This document shows, piece by piece, positions 1-9,546 of a DNA stretch of 64,000 nt. Where the stretch lies: positions 1 through 64,000 of the forward strand of contig JAUZSC010000004.1 in NCBI GenBank assembly GCA_030949825.1. The letters are read 5' to 3'. The notes below the pieces were generated by a model. It made no database searches. It was given only the letters and a program-made list of their open reading frames with translations, and had not been told where the DNA came from. Origin of the DNA: Sulfurimonas sp. Its GTDB lineage: Bacteria; Campylobacterota; Campylobacteria; Campylobacterales; Sulfurimonadaceae. Position numbers and translations under genes: made by a program. Each line of letters starts with the position of its first letter. Position 1 is the stretch's first letter.

Positions 1-1
1 C

Positions 2-1069
2 ATGCAGCAACTACAAGATATATACATCAATTTCACACTAAGTTCATTTGGAAAAATAGAGATGACCAAGCTTTCAAAGATTACAGGTAAGAGCCACGAT
101 GTCTTTACTAAACATTTATTACTAAATGACTCTCTCGATGACGACAAGCGATTGTGGAAATCAATAAAACCATTTTTAAGAACTTATGAAAATGAAGATA
201 GCGGTTGCATTATAATAGATGATATGCTTATGCATAAGCCATAGACAAACATAAATGATATTGTTTGCTGGCACTATGATCATGTATCCCAAAGAATGGA
301 GAAAGGCATCTTGATGCTAAATTTTCATTATACAGATGCTAGTGGTATATCTATACCTTTGGGATATGAGATTATCACAAAGACAGAAGAGATATGGAAT
401 GAGGAATATCAAAAACATGTGAAGAAATCTCTCTACACAAAAAATGAAATAATGCAAGACAAACTAAATATTTTATACTATCATAATGAAGTCAAATTCA
501 AATATATACTCTTTGATAAATGGTTTGCAAGCACCAAGAACTTGGTGTTTATAGAAGAAGAACTCAAAAAGAAATTTGTATGTCCAATAAAAAGTAATAG
601 AAAAGTAGCATTCACTTTAGAAGAAAGAAATAATGGAAAATATGTTAATATCTCAAGCATAGATATAGAGGGTGGTAGTAGCCGTTTGGTATATCTTGAA
701 GGTTATAAGAAACCTCTAAGACTTATCAAGCAAGTTGTCAAAAACGGCGATGATGGCGAATCTATTTATCTGTATCTTGTTACAAATGATATAGACTTAT
801 CTTTCAATGAAGTACTCAAAATCTACAAAAGACGGTGGAAAGTAGAGGAATATCACAAATCACTCAAGCAAAACCTCAAAATAGAACATTCTCCTACAAA
901 AGTTGAAACATCACAAAGGAATCATATACACTTAGCAGTACGTGGTTTTATCAAACTAGAAAAACTTCGCTTAAATTATAAAATGAATCACTTTGCTATT
1001 AAGGAAAAAATCTATCTTGAGGCTCTAAAAGTAGCTTATGCAAAAGTTGGGGAATTGATGGTTGCGTGA
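2..1069 (+). pseudogene. IS4/IS701-like DDE transposase, interrupted by an in-frame amber codon
   Basis: One reading frame runs from the ATG at base 2 to the TGA at 1067-1069, broken only by a TAG at 242-244 just after the motif DDMLMHKP. The same frame continues without a shift (TNINDIVCWHYDH), so the gene is full-length-like with a single nonsense change. Homologues of this group usually have Tyr or His after HKP, so a TAT or TAC codon changed to TAG is the simplest origin. Later features fit the family: DKWFASTKN, and a late RRWKVEEYHKSLKQNLKIEHSP block carrying the catalytic Glu. The N-terminus may begin upstream of the window. I see no inverted repeats. The protein is probably inactive unless the amber codon is read through. 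Confidence 0.8.
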
Positions 1070-1105
1070 AATTGTAGCATTCTTAAGAATTTTATAATTT
1101 AGATT

Positions 1106-1471
1106 ATCGTAACATCAGTTACTGATTTAGAATCAGTATTTAAGAGTTTAAAGTCTGAATTAGGATTAAGACCTATATTTCATCAAACACAGACTAGAGT
1201 AGATGGGCATCTCTTTATTACTCTTTTAGCTTATAGTATTATCCATACAATAAGGTACAAACTTAAACAAAAAGGTATTCACTATAGTTGGGATACGATA
1301 AGGCATATTCTGAGAAATCAAAAAAGGATTACTACCAGTATGAAGTGTAAAGATGGCTCAACACTCTATATACGACAAAGTGCAGAATTAAATGAGAAGC
1401 AAAAAGAGATTTATGATGCACTTGAGATTAAATACGGAGCAGGAGATGTTACTAAAACTTTTATAGAATAA
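1106..1471 (+). pseudogene. IS1634-family transposase, C-terminal fragment
   Basis: A continuous frame of about 121 codons ends at TAA 1469-1471. It contains SLKSELGLRPIFHQ, RVDGHLFITLLAYSIIHTIR and a tail ending near IYDALEIKYGAG, which match the end of IS1634-type (IS4 superfamily) transposases. There is no start codon and no upstream catalytic region. It directly follows the preceding IS remnant, so it is a relic left by overlapping insertions or deletions. It carries no function of its own. Confidence 0.75.
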
Positions 1472-1507
1472 TATAGATGTGGTACAGGTAAAATATTTTA
1501 AAAGGCT

Positions 1508-2166
1508 TTAAAGCCCTGAATATAGGTCTTTTTTAATTTTAGATGATGAAGTTGGGTTAAATACCATCCAAACAACACGACCCAGATGTGAATGTGTAAG
1601 ACGGGAGAAAAAGTTTGACCAAGCGAGAGAACCAGCATACGCATTCGTCACATTAATCTTGATTTGAGAAACTACAACAAAAAATGCAACAGCTCCTAAT
1701 GCAACTTCTGGATTCTCAAAAACATACTGATAGCCGACATAGTACGTTTGAATGGGCGCTTTTGCCTCATAAAGAGAGAGTCCCGAGAGAAGTACAATTC
1801 CTGCAAGAAAAATTCCACCCATCTGTTTTAAAAAGCCTAAGATAATCCAAAATAAAGTTCTAAAGCCTGCGCCATAATAGCGGCTTCAAGCGCAAAAAAT
1901 ATAAAACTAAAAGAAGCATAGATAAGTGAAGTTATCGTCGAGCCAAGATATCCAAACCCTGCACTTCTTGTAATGAGGTCAATGTCTATGTTGTATTTAG
2001 CCGCATGATAGCTAATAGGAATGGCAGTTAAAAAGATAATAATCGAAGCAGTGAGAATAGCCCAAAACGCAGTTAAAAAACCGTAATGAATAGCGATAGA
2101 TGCACCAATAGCCGTGTTTGCTATTAAAAGTTCTGAAAATTTACGAAATGATTTTGATTTTTTTAC
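1508..2166 (-). pseudogene. NCS1-type (cytosine/purine) permease, decayed remnant
   Basis: Two pieces of one membrane transporter lie in different frames on the minus strand. The upstream piece (about 2166-1850) reads KSFRKFSELLIANTAIGAS, then YNIDIDLITRSAGFGYLGST and FFALEAAIMAQALEL, typical of the first transmembrane segments of NCS1 permeases, but it has no in-frame ATG. The second piece (about 1849-1508) reads WIILGFLKQMGG, then NPEVALGAVAFFVVVSQIKIN and SLAWSNFFSRLTHSH, from the middle of the same family. Roughly 100 residues that normally separate these blocks are missing, and the frame changes at the join near 1850. After WMVFN the sequence becomes unrelated, where the mobile-element debris begins. 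Some Campylobacterota fuse such permeases to histidine kinases; whether this one was fused cannot be seen. Confidence 0.75.
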
Positions 2167-2193
2167 CTTTATTTAGATGTAAGTATTATATCT

Positions 2194-2212
2194 TATAATA
2201 TCCGCAAAAGGA
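2194..2212 (+). promoter_or_regulatory. -10 box and ribosome binding site of the DUF1059 gene
   Basis: TATAAT at 2194-2199 is a consensus -10 hexamer, and AAAAGGA at 2206-2212 is a good Shine-Dalgarno sequence just before the ATG at 2218. I see no clear -35 box. If this -10 is used, the leader is only a few bases long. Confidence 0.5.
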
Positions 2213-2217
2213 AATAT

Positions 2218-2454
2218 ATGAAAACAATGACATGTAAACAATTAGGCGGTGCTTGTGATGAAAAGTTTCAAGCTGAAACATTTGAAGATATGGTTGGATT
2301 AAGCAAACGCCACGGTATGGAGATGTTTCTAGCAGAAGATGCAGCGCATCTTAAAATCATGAAAGAAGTACAAGAACTTATGCAAAACCCAGAAGAGATG
2401 ATGCGATGGTTTAAGACTAAAGAAGAAGAATTTAACGCTCTTGCAGAGGACTAA
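2218..2454 (+). CDS. DUF1059 family small protein
   Basis: A 78-residue soluble protein starting MKTMTCKQLGGACDEKF, the hallmark opening of DUF1059, followed by the family block SKRHGMEMF. Two cysteines (in TCKQLGGACD) are conserved in the family. No biochemical role is established. The length is normal for the family and the start has a strong ribosome binding site. It stands alone between the decayed permease and the ferredoxin, each with its own apparent promoter. Confidence 0.85.
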   Translation: MKTMTCKQLGGACDEKFQAETFEDMVGLSKRHGMEMFLAEDAAHLKIMKEVQELMQNPEEMMRWFKTKEEEFNALAED

Positions 2455-2560
2455 AAGTCTTATTGCATCTTTACTCTGTGTACACCTAACCAAAATATTT
2501 AATTATATTTTAAAATGATACAGATACTATAGCATACAAATTAAATTTTAAGGATTAAAA

Positions 2561-2914
2561 ATGGCAGTTCGTATTACAGACTTATGTATTTCATGTGACG
2601 CTTGTTTAGAAGAGTGTCCAACAACATCGATAGTTAACGAGGATGATAATCCAACAGGAGAGGATATGTACTATGTAGACCCTGCTACTTGTTCAGAGTG
2701 TGTAGGTGATCATGACACTCCAGCATGTCAAGCTGCATGTCCGACAGATGGTTGTATAGTGTGGGATCTTCCATTCGATGATGCAAACAGAGCTCATTTC
2801 GAAGATAATGATGTCTATTCACTAGGAGACGGTGCTGATAATAACCAACCATCGCGTCCAGAAATATCAACGGAAGATAGAGAAGCCGGAGATGTTGAGT
2901 GTACTATAGAATAA
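2561..2914 (+). CDS. YfhL-type 2[4Fe-4S] ferredoxin with acidic tail
   Basis: A 117-residue cytoplasmic electron carrier. The first cluster motif is CISCDACLEECP at residues about 9-20. The second half has CSECVGDHDTPACQAACP with the long insertion between cysteines that is typical of YfhL/Fdx-type dicluster ferredoxins. Residues after about 70 form an acidic extension rich in Asp and Glu with no further cysteines, longer than in the shortest family members. A Shine-Dalgarno AAGGA lies before the ATG. The redox partner is not apparent from context. The gene is transcribed alone and ends at a strong hairpin. Confidence 0.9.
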   Translation: MAVRITDLCISCDACLEECPTTSIVNEDDNPTGEDMYYVDPATCSECVGDHDTPACQAACPTDGCIVWDLPFDDANRAHFEDNDVYSLGDGADNNQPSRPEISTEDREAGDVECTIE

Positions 2915-2921
2915 GTTTATA

Positions 2922-2943
2922 GAGAGAGGACAAAACCTCTCTC
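2922..2943 (+). terminator. Hairpin terminator between convergent genes
   Basis: GAGAGAGG at 2922-2929 pairs perfectly with CCTCTCTC at 2936-2943 around a 6-base loop, followed by a T-rich stretch (CTATTTT). It lies directly between the stops of the ferredoxin gene and the convergent gene at 2944-3321, so it may serve both. Confidence 0.65.
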
Positions 2944-3321
2944 CTATTTTCTAAATTCAACTTCGGATAAAAGTATATTTTCAAATACTGCAGATAAAGA
3001 AGGAAGTATAAGAATATTCTCTATATGATCAAGCGCAAGGTCTTTAATTTTAACCTGTCTTAATTCCTCATCACCATCAACTCCATATGTGTCCCAAACA
3101 ATATTTTCTCTAATAATATTAAAATCATCAGTAGTATATATTGAGGCATCTTTATAGTCTTTCTTATCGTATAAAACTTTTTGATATGCCAGACCACCCT
3201 CGAGTCCATAGTAATGACCATTTTTGTCTGTATGTTCGCCTAAGTCATCCATAGCTCTCGAACAAATAATAGTACCATCGGGAGTTTGAATTCTACTTAA
3301 TAATAGTTCTTTCTTAATCAT
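2944..3321 (-). CDS. Hypothetical protein, 125 residues
   Basis: A 125-residue protein beginning MIKKELLLSRIQTPDGTIICSRAMDDL, with an AAGG ribosome binding site just upstream of the ATG. It is hydrophilic with no signal peptide, membrane segment or recognisable motif. Contents worth noting are HYYGLEGGLAYQKVLY and an acidic middle (WDTYGVDGDEEL). I do not recognise a family. It sits convergent to the ferredoxin across a shared hairpin and next to an insertion sequence. The gene looks real from its composition and start site. Confidence 0.6.
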   Translation of the reverse strand: MIKKELLLSRIQTPDGTIICSRAMDDLGEHTDKNGHYYGLEGGLAYQKVLYDKKDYKDASIYTTDDFNIIRENIVWDTYGVDGDEELRQVKIKDLALDHIENILILPSLSAVFENILLSEVEFRK

Positions 3322-3495
3322 TTACTAACCTTTTTTTTATTAAAATAATATCTTGAATATAAAGTAAATGATACCATATATAGATATTAAACTAACATTT
3401 AATGACCACATCTTTGAAAATACATCAAATGATTTAGCATTTAAGCAATTTAGCTATAATTTCCTTAATAAAAATAGTGTTTTAAAAGGTAAAAA

Positions 3496-3621
3496 ATGAA
3501 AGTAGATAAATATGATGTTTTGGCACAATCCGGTCTATCCTTATGGATTATAGTAAAACATGGAACTGATATTAACAGTGTTAAATTACTAGATGGCTAT
3601 TCAATAAAAGGCTTTGTTTAA
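3496..3621 (+). CDS. Possible small protein, 41 residues
   Basis: An ATG at 3496 preceded by AAAAGGT and, further up, by TATAAT (in AGCTATAATTTCC) opens a 41-codon frame starting MKVDKYDVLAQSGLSLWIIV and ending GYSIKGFV. There is no recognised domain. It ends 17 bases before the IS1182 copy at 3639, so it could also be the surviving start of a longer gene that the insertion rearranged, although its stop codon is its own. The promoter-like sequence and ribosome binding site support expression. Confidence 0.35.
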   Translation: MKVDKYDVLAQSGLSLWIIVKHGTDINSVKLLDGYSIKGFV

Positions 3622-3638
3622 ACATTTGAATTTACTAG

Positions 3639-5208
3639 GAGTCTGTCGGTCTCCTAAAATCTAAATTCAACTAAATGTACTTCCAAACTGAAAAAAATAC
3701 CTAATAAGTCTAAATTTCAGTATAGTTTACACTTTAATCATCATTGCAACGCTATTCTTAACTCCTTTTATCCTCTAATAGTATGTAACCTCTTCAAGTT
3801 ATATGCTATACAGAGTAAACTCCATTCACCTTTTGCTTTTTCAAAGCCTCTAAGCATGAACTGTCTAAACCCCATTACATGTTTCATAATACCAAATACA
3901 GGTTCAACAGTACTTTTACGCTCTGCATAAATTTGTTTACCTTCTTTGGTTTGAAGTCGATGCTTCATCCTTTCCACTGAAGTAGGATTGTCCGGCAGTG
4001 GTTCTTCTGCTTTGAACCTTTCTTCAAGTGGTTGATTATGTGAATCTTTACCGAAAGAAATATAGGGTGTGATCTTAGTATTTTCACATTGAAGAATGTT
4101 ATGCTCACTAAAGTAACCAGCATCAGCTAAGAATGAAGATGGTTTAAGCTCAGGGTTTTCTTTAAACCATTTAAGCGTTGGGGTGACTTCTTGTTTATCG
4201 TTTGCGTTTTGAGTGACATGCTTGTGTACAATCAATCTTGAATCGTGTTCTACTGATGCTTGCGCATTGTAGCACTGTTCAAACCCACCACCAGATGTTT
4301 TCATAATACGAGATTCACTATCAGTGAGATTTATTTGATCCTTAGGTAATGGAGTAGCTGTGGGAGGCTTTGGAGTTCTTCCTTTTGGTTTCTTACCCGT
4401 TGTACTCTCTTTGGCTTTCCTCTTATCCATCTTTTCTTGATACTCGGCATTCTCTTTTTCATAACGCTCTTTGGCTCTTAGCTCTATTTGTAACTTAGCT
4501 TCTTTAATTACTTTAAGGCGATCTTCCCTTCGTAGTAACTCATCAGGAATATTCATACCATCATCAGGTTTCTCATTATCTGCTTCTTGTGCTTTTTTCA
4601 TGAGGGTTGCTACTTCTGCTTCAAGTTGTTTTTGCAGTTTTTCTATATATGCATAACTGAGAGCCTTATGTTTAGAAGCATTCGCTTTAATCTTTGTCCC
4701 ATCAAGACTTACTTTACCTACTTTGAGAACTCCTGATTCTTTAGCAATCATCAAGATTTGAACAAAGAGAGATTCTAGTTCAACAAGGAATCGTTTACGA
4801 AAGTTAGCAACTGTATCATGGTCTGGATGGGTATTAGCAGCAATATAGCGAAAAGCAATAGAATCATAGGTGGCTCTCTCTATCTTTCTACTTGAGAATG
4901 TTCCTGTTGCGTAGCCATAAAATAGTAGTGATAATAATACTTCAGGATTATAAGCTTTAGAGCCACCTTGTCCACCATACCCTTTATGAATATTTGATAA
5001 ATCTAACTCTTTGACTATCTCTACAATAAAACGAGCTAAATGCTCTTTAGGTAACCACTCATCTATACTTGGTGGTAATAAATATGCTTGTTGTCTGTTT
5101 GAACTAAGGTAATCTCTTGCCATGTATAAATCTTTTTTTGTTGTATTTATTAGTTCTTATTTTAGCATTTTATTGCTTTTTATTTGATGAGTGGAGTCCG
5201 ACAGACTC
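3639..5208 (-). mobile_element. IS1182-family insertion sequence, copy A (1570 bp, intact)
   Basis: Both ends carry the inverted repeat GAGTCTGTCGG (plus strand at 3639; reverse complement CCGACAGACTC ending at 5208), and CTAG borders both sides (3635-3638 and 5209-5212). The element holds one transposase gene on the minus strand. A second copy of exactly the same size after removal of its nested insert is at 6815-9724. CTAG is either a 4-bp target duplication or a preferred target. Copy A abuts the end of an IS5-like transposase fragment. Confidence 0.9.
3768..5123 (-). CDS. IS1182-family transposase
   Basis: A 451-residue DDE transposase. The N-terminal region starts MARDYLSSNRQQAYLLPPSI with the family block DEWLPKEHLARFIVEIV. 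The catalytic core includes VSLDGTKIKANASKHK (first Asp), a long charged coiled-coil insert at about 155-250, ADAGYFSE (second Asp) and a C-terminal STVEPVFGIMKHVMGFRQF block (Glu). Its last residues are LCIAYNLKRLHTIRG. The length is normal and the frame is intact, so this copy is probably active. The protein is identical to the first ~437 residues of copy B, which implies recent duplication or very low divergence. Confidence 0.92.
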   Translation of the reverse strand: MARDYLSSNRQQAYLLPPSIDEWLPKEHLARFIVEIVKELDLSNIHKGYGGQGGSKAYNPEVLLSLLFYGYATGTFSSRKIERATYDSIAFRYIAANTHPDHDTVANFRKRFLVELESLFVQILMIAKESGVLKVGKVSLDGTKIKANASKHKALSYAYIEKLQKQLEAEVATLMKKAQEADNEKPDDGMNIPDELLRREDRLKVIKEAKLQIELRAKERYEKENAEYQEKMDKRKAKESTTGKKPKGRTPKPPTATPLPKDQINLTDSESRIMKTSGGGFEQCYNAQASVEHDSRLIVHKHVTQNANDKQEVTPTLKWFKENPELKPSSFLADAGYFSEHNILQCENTKITPYISFGKDSHNQPLEERFKAEEPLPDNPTSVERMKHRLQTKEGKQIYAERKSTVEPVFGIMKHVMGFRQFMLRGFEKAKGEWSLLCIAYNLKRLHTIRG

Positions 5209-6075
5209 CTAGCTATTTCTTACTTTTCGTAAGGCTATTTGTTTATGGGCAAATAGTTTTAGGTTTGAGGCTAAGCAAGCTATTGTAAAATTCATATTAT
5301 TGCGGACTAATCCAGTATACCTACTGGTATGATATTTCATTTGGGTTTTTAGACGCGCAAAGCTATGTTCAACCTTTGCCCTGATTTTATGTTTTGGTTT
5401 TTCTATCTCTCTTTGTGCTGCTCTCTCATCCTTAGTCATCTTCTGTGTCTCTTTGAGACAAATCTCATTTTCTATTTCATTCTTCTCTAATAGTTCATCT
5501 ACTTCTTTAGACTTGTATGCTTTATCTCCATAGAATGCTTCTATATCTTCCAGCTCTTCTACGATGGTTTGGACAACTGATATGTCAGATGTATTTGCAA
5601 ATGTCATTATTGGTTTTAGTATTGCACCAGAGTCTGAGTCTGTTGCTATGTGTCCCTTGTATCCTGTTGCATATTGCTTTGTACCAGTTTGATATCCTGT
5701 TCTTACCTCTTTATCTACTTTGTCGGTTTGATCATAACTATCTTCGCTATTTTCTATAATATTTTTTGAGGTCTCGATATCTTTAGTATCTATGCCTTGT
5801 AGTTCATCTAGCTCTTGATTTTTAAATGTTCTTGAGTTATGTTCTTTCTTTCGTAATAATTTATCTACTTTTTTTCTTGATGGTTTTGCTTTCTTGAGTT
5901 CTTCATTTATTTGTAAGTCAAGGGTTCTATTGGCTTCTTCTACTTTTACTCTATTGGCATTTCTTTGCTCTTTATCCTTATCTTTAACTCCATCATTCAA
6001 AGATTTAATCAGTGGAGGGTTTAATTCCCCGACCCTTGGGTCGTGATATAAGATAATAACCTCTGGATATACCAC
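5209..6075 (-). pseudogene. IS5-like transposase, C-terminal part
   Basis: A 288-codon frame lacking the normal N-terminus. Recognisable parts are TGYKGHIATDSDSGAILKPI, AFYGDKAYKSKEVDELL (catalytic Asp region) and IRAKVEHSFARLKTQM (catalytic Glu region), all typical of the IS5 group. A long charged linker (about residues 25-110) resembles the insert of larger IS5/IS1182 relatives. Its stop codon TAG is made by the CTAG that borders IS1182 copy A, so the natural end may have been cut by that insertion. The apparent start at 6075 is only the first ATG after the break. Confidence 0.75.
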
Positions 6076-6101
6076 TACTTTTTAGTTTACGAAAAAAAGT
6101 T

Positions 6102-6587
6102 TTAGCGTTTAGCTAAAAGGCTTGCCTCGGGGTTGTTGATATCATCACCTAATATAATTATCTTGTATTCTCTTTTTAAGAACTTTAATATATCAAATGT
6201 ATCTAACCATCGCTTCGTAGCATTAACTTCACAGTCTTGTTTTACATTCCCATCTTTATTGGTAATGAACTCCTGAAATAGTGCTAAGACTTTGTTTAAC
6301 TTTGGATGTACAACAGTAGGAGTAATAGCTACATGAGAATATGTAACATCCCCTGTTTTAGTATCTTTCTTAGTCTGACAACATTTACAATGTATGTTTT
6401 TAGAAGAGTAATACTGTACGCCATCTACCGCGACCAATAGATACTTTTTCATAAATATAAATTGCTCTATTATCTTTAATCTCTCACACTCTAATAAGAA
6501 GTCATCATATACTTTCTTGAACACTTTAGGTTCTAATTTATCTAATATGTTTTTAATATGATTCTCAACTGGAATATTAATAAATGC
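6102..6587 (-). pseudogene. DDE transposase fragment of unassigned family
   Basis: An open stretch reads VENHIKNILDKLEPKVFKKVY, then MKKYLLVAVDGVQYYSS, IHCKCCQTKKDTKTG, SHVAITPTVVHPKLNKVLAL and EVNATKRWLDTF. It resembles the middle of a cysteine-bearing DDE transposase seen in Campylobacterota and other Proteobacteria. VAVDG and LGDDI look like the first and second catalytic Asp regions. The C-terminal catalytic part is missing and no natural start is visible. It is wedged between an IS5-like and an IS630-like fragment. Confidence 0.65.
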
Positions 6588-6810
6588 CTAACCAAAATTA
6601 ATGTCATATTCTGAACCGAAGCCATCAAGCATTTTTTTAATGTGCTCATGAAAGTTATCAAATGAGTCCATAGCATTCAAATCCGTCCATGTATATTTCA
6701 TTTCTCTCCAGAGCATCTCAATAGGATTTAGCTCTGGGGAGTAAGGTGGCAAGTATAATATATGTAGTCCTAACTCTTTCCATTCTTGAAGCTTAGCTTT
6801 AAACTTTTTA
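6588..6810 (-). pseudogene. IS630-family transposase, C-terminal fragment
   Basis: The minus strand encodes KKFKAKLQEWKELGLHILYL, then PPYSPELNPIEMLWREMK, the signature end of IS630/Tc1-type transposases including the last catalytic acidic residue. The frame stops at 6588-6590. The start is lost where IS1182 copy B inserted at 6811-6814. The missing half is not found on the far side of copy B, so further rearrangement has happened here. Confidence 0.8.
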
Positions 6811-8211
6811 CTAGGAGTCTGTCGGACTCCACTCATCAAATAAAAAGCAATAAAATGCTAAAATAAGAACTAATAAATACAACAAAAAAAGATTTATACA
6901 TGGCAAGAGATTACCTTAGTTCAAACAGACAACAAGCATATTTATTACCACCAAGTATAGATGAGTGGTTACCTAAAGAGCATTTAGCTCGTTTTATTGT
7001 AGAGATAGTCAAAGAGTTAGATTTATCAAATATTCATAAAGGGTATGGTGGACAAGGTGGCTCTAAAGCTTATAATCCTGAAGTATTATTATCACTACTA
7101 TTTTATGGCTACGCAACAGGAACATTCTCAAGTAGAAAGATAGAGAGAGCCACCTATGATTCTATTGCTTTTCGCTATATTGCTGCTAATACCCATCCAG
7201 ACCATGATACAGTTGCTAACTTTCGTAAACGATTCCTTGTTGAACTAGAATCTCTCTTTGTTCAAATCTTGATGATTGCTAAAGAATCAGGAGTTCTCAA
7301 AGTAGGTAAAGTAAGTCTTGATGGGACAAAGATTAAAGCGAATGCTTCTAAACATAAGGCTCTCAGTTATGCATATATAGAAAAACTGCAAAAACAACTT
7401 GAAGCAGAAGTAGCAACCCTCATGAAAAAAGCACAAGAAGCAGATAATGAGAAACCTGATGATGGTATGAATATTCCTGATGAGTTACTACGAAGGGAAG
7501 ATCGCCTTAAAGTAATTAAAGAAGCTAAGTTACAAATAGAGCTAAGAGCCAAAGAGCGTTATGAAAAAGAGAATGCCGAGTATCAAGAAAAGATGGATAA
7601 GAGGAAAGCCAAAGAGAGTACAACGGGTAAGAAACCAAAAGGAAGAACTCCAAAGCCTCCCACAGCTACTCCATTACCTAAGGATCAAATAAATCTCACT
7701 GATAGTGAATCTCGTATTATGAAAACATCTGGTGGTGGGTTTGAACAGTGCTACAATGCGCAAGCATCAGTAGAACACGATTCAAGATTGATTGTACACA
7801 AGCATGTCACTCAAAACGCAAACGATAAACAAGAAGTCACCCCAACGCTTAAATGGTTTAAAGAAAACCCTGAGCTTAAACCATCTTCATTCTTAGCTGA
7901 TGCTGGTTACTTTAGTGAGCATAACATTCTTCAATGTGAAAATACTAAGATCACACCCTATATTTCTTTCGGTAAAGATTCACATAATCAACCACTTGAA
8001 GAAAGGTTCAAAGCAGAAGAACCACTGCCGGACAATCCTACTTCAGTGGAAAGGATGAAGCATCGACTTCAAACCAAAGAAGGTAAACAAATTTATGCAG
8101 AGCGTAAAAGTACTGTTGAACCTGTATTTGGTATTATGAAACATGTAATGGGGTTTAGACAGTTCATGCTTAGAGGCTTTGAAAAAGCAAAAGGTGAATG
8201 GAGTTTACTCT

Positions 8212-9546
8212 ATACTGCCCCAAGAAAAACAAACAACATTTTCTAAATCGTTATTCCTAAAAAGCTAAAATAACACAATAAAATGAGAGGGTAATATCAT
8301 GAGCAGAAAGAGAACAGTTTATACAGCGGAGTACAAAACAAGGTTAGTATTAGAAATTTTAGAAGAAGAAAAACACTAGCAGAAATAGCAAGTGTAAATA
8401 AAATAACACCACTGAACCTACAGAATTGGAAGAAGATATTTCTTGCAAATGCAGAACTAGCGATGGAACCAAGTAAAGCTATAAAAGAATATAAAGAAGC
8501 GAATACAAAGCTACAAATTGAAGTAGGTGAATATGCTAAGAAAGTTGGACAGTTAACGATAGAAAAGGACTGGCTTGTGGAAAAGCTAAAAGACTTGGAC
8601 TTATCTAAAAAACTAGAAATGGTTGATGAATCCAAGTCTAAAGTAATGTCAGTAGTAAAACAATGCGAACTACTACATCTTAGCAGAAGTAATATTTATT
8701 ACGCACCAGTGGTGAACGAACATAAACTAGCCATCAAAGAAGAGATAAAAGCTATCTTTGAAGAGATACCAATATATGGAGCTAAAAGGTATATCACCAA
8801 CTCAAAGAGAACGGCTTTAATGTGAGTCTTAACACAGTCACATCTTATCGTAAAGAGTTAGGCTTAAGAGCTATTCTAGCTGTTAGAGAGCCTATCTCAC
8901 TTACTCAAGCAAACATTGCACATCCTAAATATTCTTATAAACTAAGAGGCTTAGATATAGTGAGAGCTAATCAAGTGTGGAGTACAGATATTACCTATAT
9001 TAAGATAGCTGGTGGTATGGTTTATCTAGCTGCTGTGATAGATTGGTATTCCAAGGCAGTACTTAGTTGGCGAATATCCAACACTATGGATACAGCTCTT
9101 GTGATGGATGTCCTTGATGAAGCACTTCTAAAGTATGGGAAACCAGAGATATTTAACACTGATCAAGGGAGTCAATATACTAGCTATATTCACACTCAAA
9201 AACTCAAAGACAATGGCATCATAATCTCAATGGATGGAGTTGGTAGAGCAACAGATAATATAGTAATTGAGAGGTTCTGGCGAAGTGCTAAAGTAGAAAG
9301 AATTTACTTAAACCAATACAACACAATTAAAGAGCTAAAAGAAGATGTAACTGACTACATGCAGTTTTACAATTACAGGAGATTTCATGAAACACTTGAT
9401 TACAAAAAACCGATGAATGTTTACTATGAGAGTTTGAAGATTAACAAGGATATTTTTAATATTGAAGAGGAAAGTGTAGCCTAAGGTTACATACTAAGAA
9501 TGAATAAGGATTTTGGAAAAGTTGTCTTGACTAATTGGGGTAGTAT
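8212..9546 (+). mobile_element. IS3-family insertion sequence (1335 bp) nested in IS1182 copy B
   Basis: The ends are ATACTGCCCCAA (8212-8223) and TTGGGGTAGTAT (9535-9546), a 12-bp inverted repeat with one mismatch. The 5-bp sequence ACTCT is duplicated on both sides (8207-8211 and 9547-9551). Comparison with the uninterrupted copy A confirms the single target ACTCT. The terminal repeats and the two-part transposase place it in the IS3 family. Its transposase frames are broken. Confidence 0.92.
8299..9484 (+). pseudogene. IS3-family transposase (OrfA and OrfB) with two frame breaks
   Basis: OrfA begins MSRKRTVYTAEYKTRLVLEI and breaks at about 8376 (EEEK, stop), resuming in another frame as LAEIASVNKITPLNLQNWKK, so one base is missing. 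The region then reads through KLTIEKDWL-like sequence into OrfB (SRSNIYYAPV). A second break near 8790-8800 follows IPIYGAKR; the correct frame continues HQLKENGFNVSLNTV. The rve domain is complete from about 8822: WSTDITYIK (first Asp), FNTDQGSQYTS (second Asp) and a late Glu in DNIVIERFWRSAK. The usual IS3 OrfA/OrfB programmed frameshift would not explain both breaks. Confidence 0.8.

Noticed and set aside
2685..2870. Frame antisense to the ferredoxin gene
   Set aside because: The His/Leu-rich translation is an artefact of the complementary strand of a conserved gene.
4471..4656. 61-residue frame antisense to the IS1182 transposase (also at 7367-7552)
   Set aside because: It is a shadow of the transposase coding sequence, identical in both copies only because the element is duplicated.
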